From JAAYEL01 sp964344625 (GTDB lineage: Bacteria; Bacillota; Clostridia; Tissierellales; Peptoniphilaceae), in NCBI GenBank assembly GCA_964344625.1, contig CAYFNZ010000051.1, positions 1 through 5,673 on the forward strand: a stretch of DNA of 5,673 nt, written 5' to 3'. Below, piece after piece: positions 5,649 through 5,673 of the stretch; position 1 is the first letter of the stretch; the number at the start of each line of letters is the position of its first letter. The position numbers and the translations under genes were made by a program. Below the pieces are notes generated by a model. That model was given only the letters and a program-made list of their open reading frames with translations, searched no databases and was not told the origin of the DNA.

Positions 5649-5673
5649 AAATATGCTTTCCGTGGTACCACCC
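5613..5673 (-). promoter_or_regulatory. T-box riboswitch, 3' part (antiterminator and terminator), cut by window end
   Basis: The minus-strand sequence opens with GGGTGGTACCACGG (5660-5673), the conserved T-box, and ends in a terminator. In the antiterminator, GGG and ACG flanking the TGGTACC bulge can pair with CGTCCC at 5638-5643. The same CGTCCC is part of the terminator's 5' arm, so the two folds exclude each other. The bulge TGGT would pair with the acceptor end of an uncharged tRNA (A73-CCA). The leader lies directly upstream of trpX, so uncharged tRNA should switch on the importer. Stem I and the specifier codon are outside the window, so the amino acid sensed cannot be read directly. 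Confidence 0.92.

Overview
The window is AT-rich, with strong AAGGAGG-type ribosome binding sites, a T-box leader, a LSGC lipoprotein signal and Firmicute-type gene content. It most resembles a low-GC Gram-positive anaerobe. My best guess is the Anaerococcus/Peptoniphilus (Tissierellia) group, but this rests on general impression and not on a marker gene.

Layout, left to right. (1) Positions 1-1228, minus strand: the N-terminal 409 codons of a secreted protein built of tandem bacterial SH3 (SH3b) repeats; its C-terminus lies beyond the left edge. Upstream of it are a well-formed sigma-A promoter and a row of three GTAA half-sites that look like a WalR-type operator. (2) 1403-2077, minus strand: mtnN, the MTA/SAH nucleosidase. 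(3) 2209-2574, plus strand, divergent from mtnN: a small four-helix membrane protein of the 'phage holin 4_2'/YvlD family, ending in a strong intrinsic terminator. (4) 2645-2875, plus strand: the isolated C-terminal tail of a radical SAM enzyme with no N-terminal domain and no credible start, read as a gene remnant. (5) 2942-5534, minus strand: a three-gene operon, trpX-trpY-trpZ (lipoprotein binding protein, permease, ATPase), of the TrpXYZ aromatic amino acid ABC uptake family. (6) 5613-5673, minus strand: the 3' half of a T-box riboswitch (antiterminator and terminator) that controls this operon; its specifier region lies off the right edge.

How the genes work together: the T-box should let transcription into trpXYZ proceed when a particular tRNA is uncharged, so an aromatic amino acid importer is made when that amino acid is short. 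The genes are tightly coupled: the trpY ribosome binding site overlaps the trpX stop, and trpZ starts inside the end of trpY. The other genes (cell-wall SH3 protein, MtnN, small membrane protein) look like independent units. I see no wholly new system. The points most worth following up are the T-box acceptor-pairing base (U, implying a tRNA with A73), the orphan radical SAM tail, the mosaic SH3 repeats, and the WalR-like sites.
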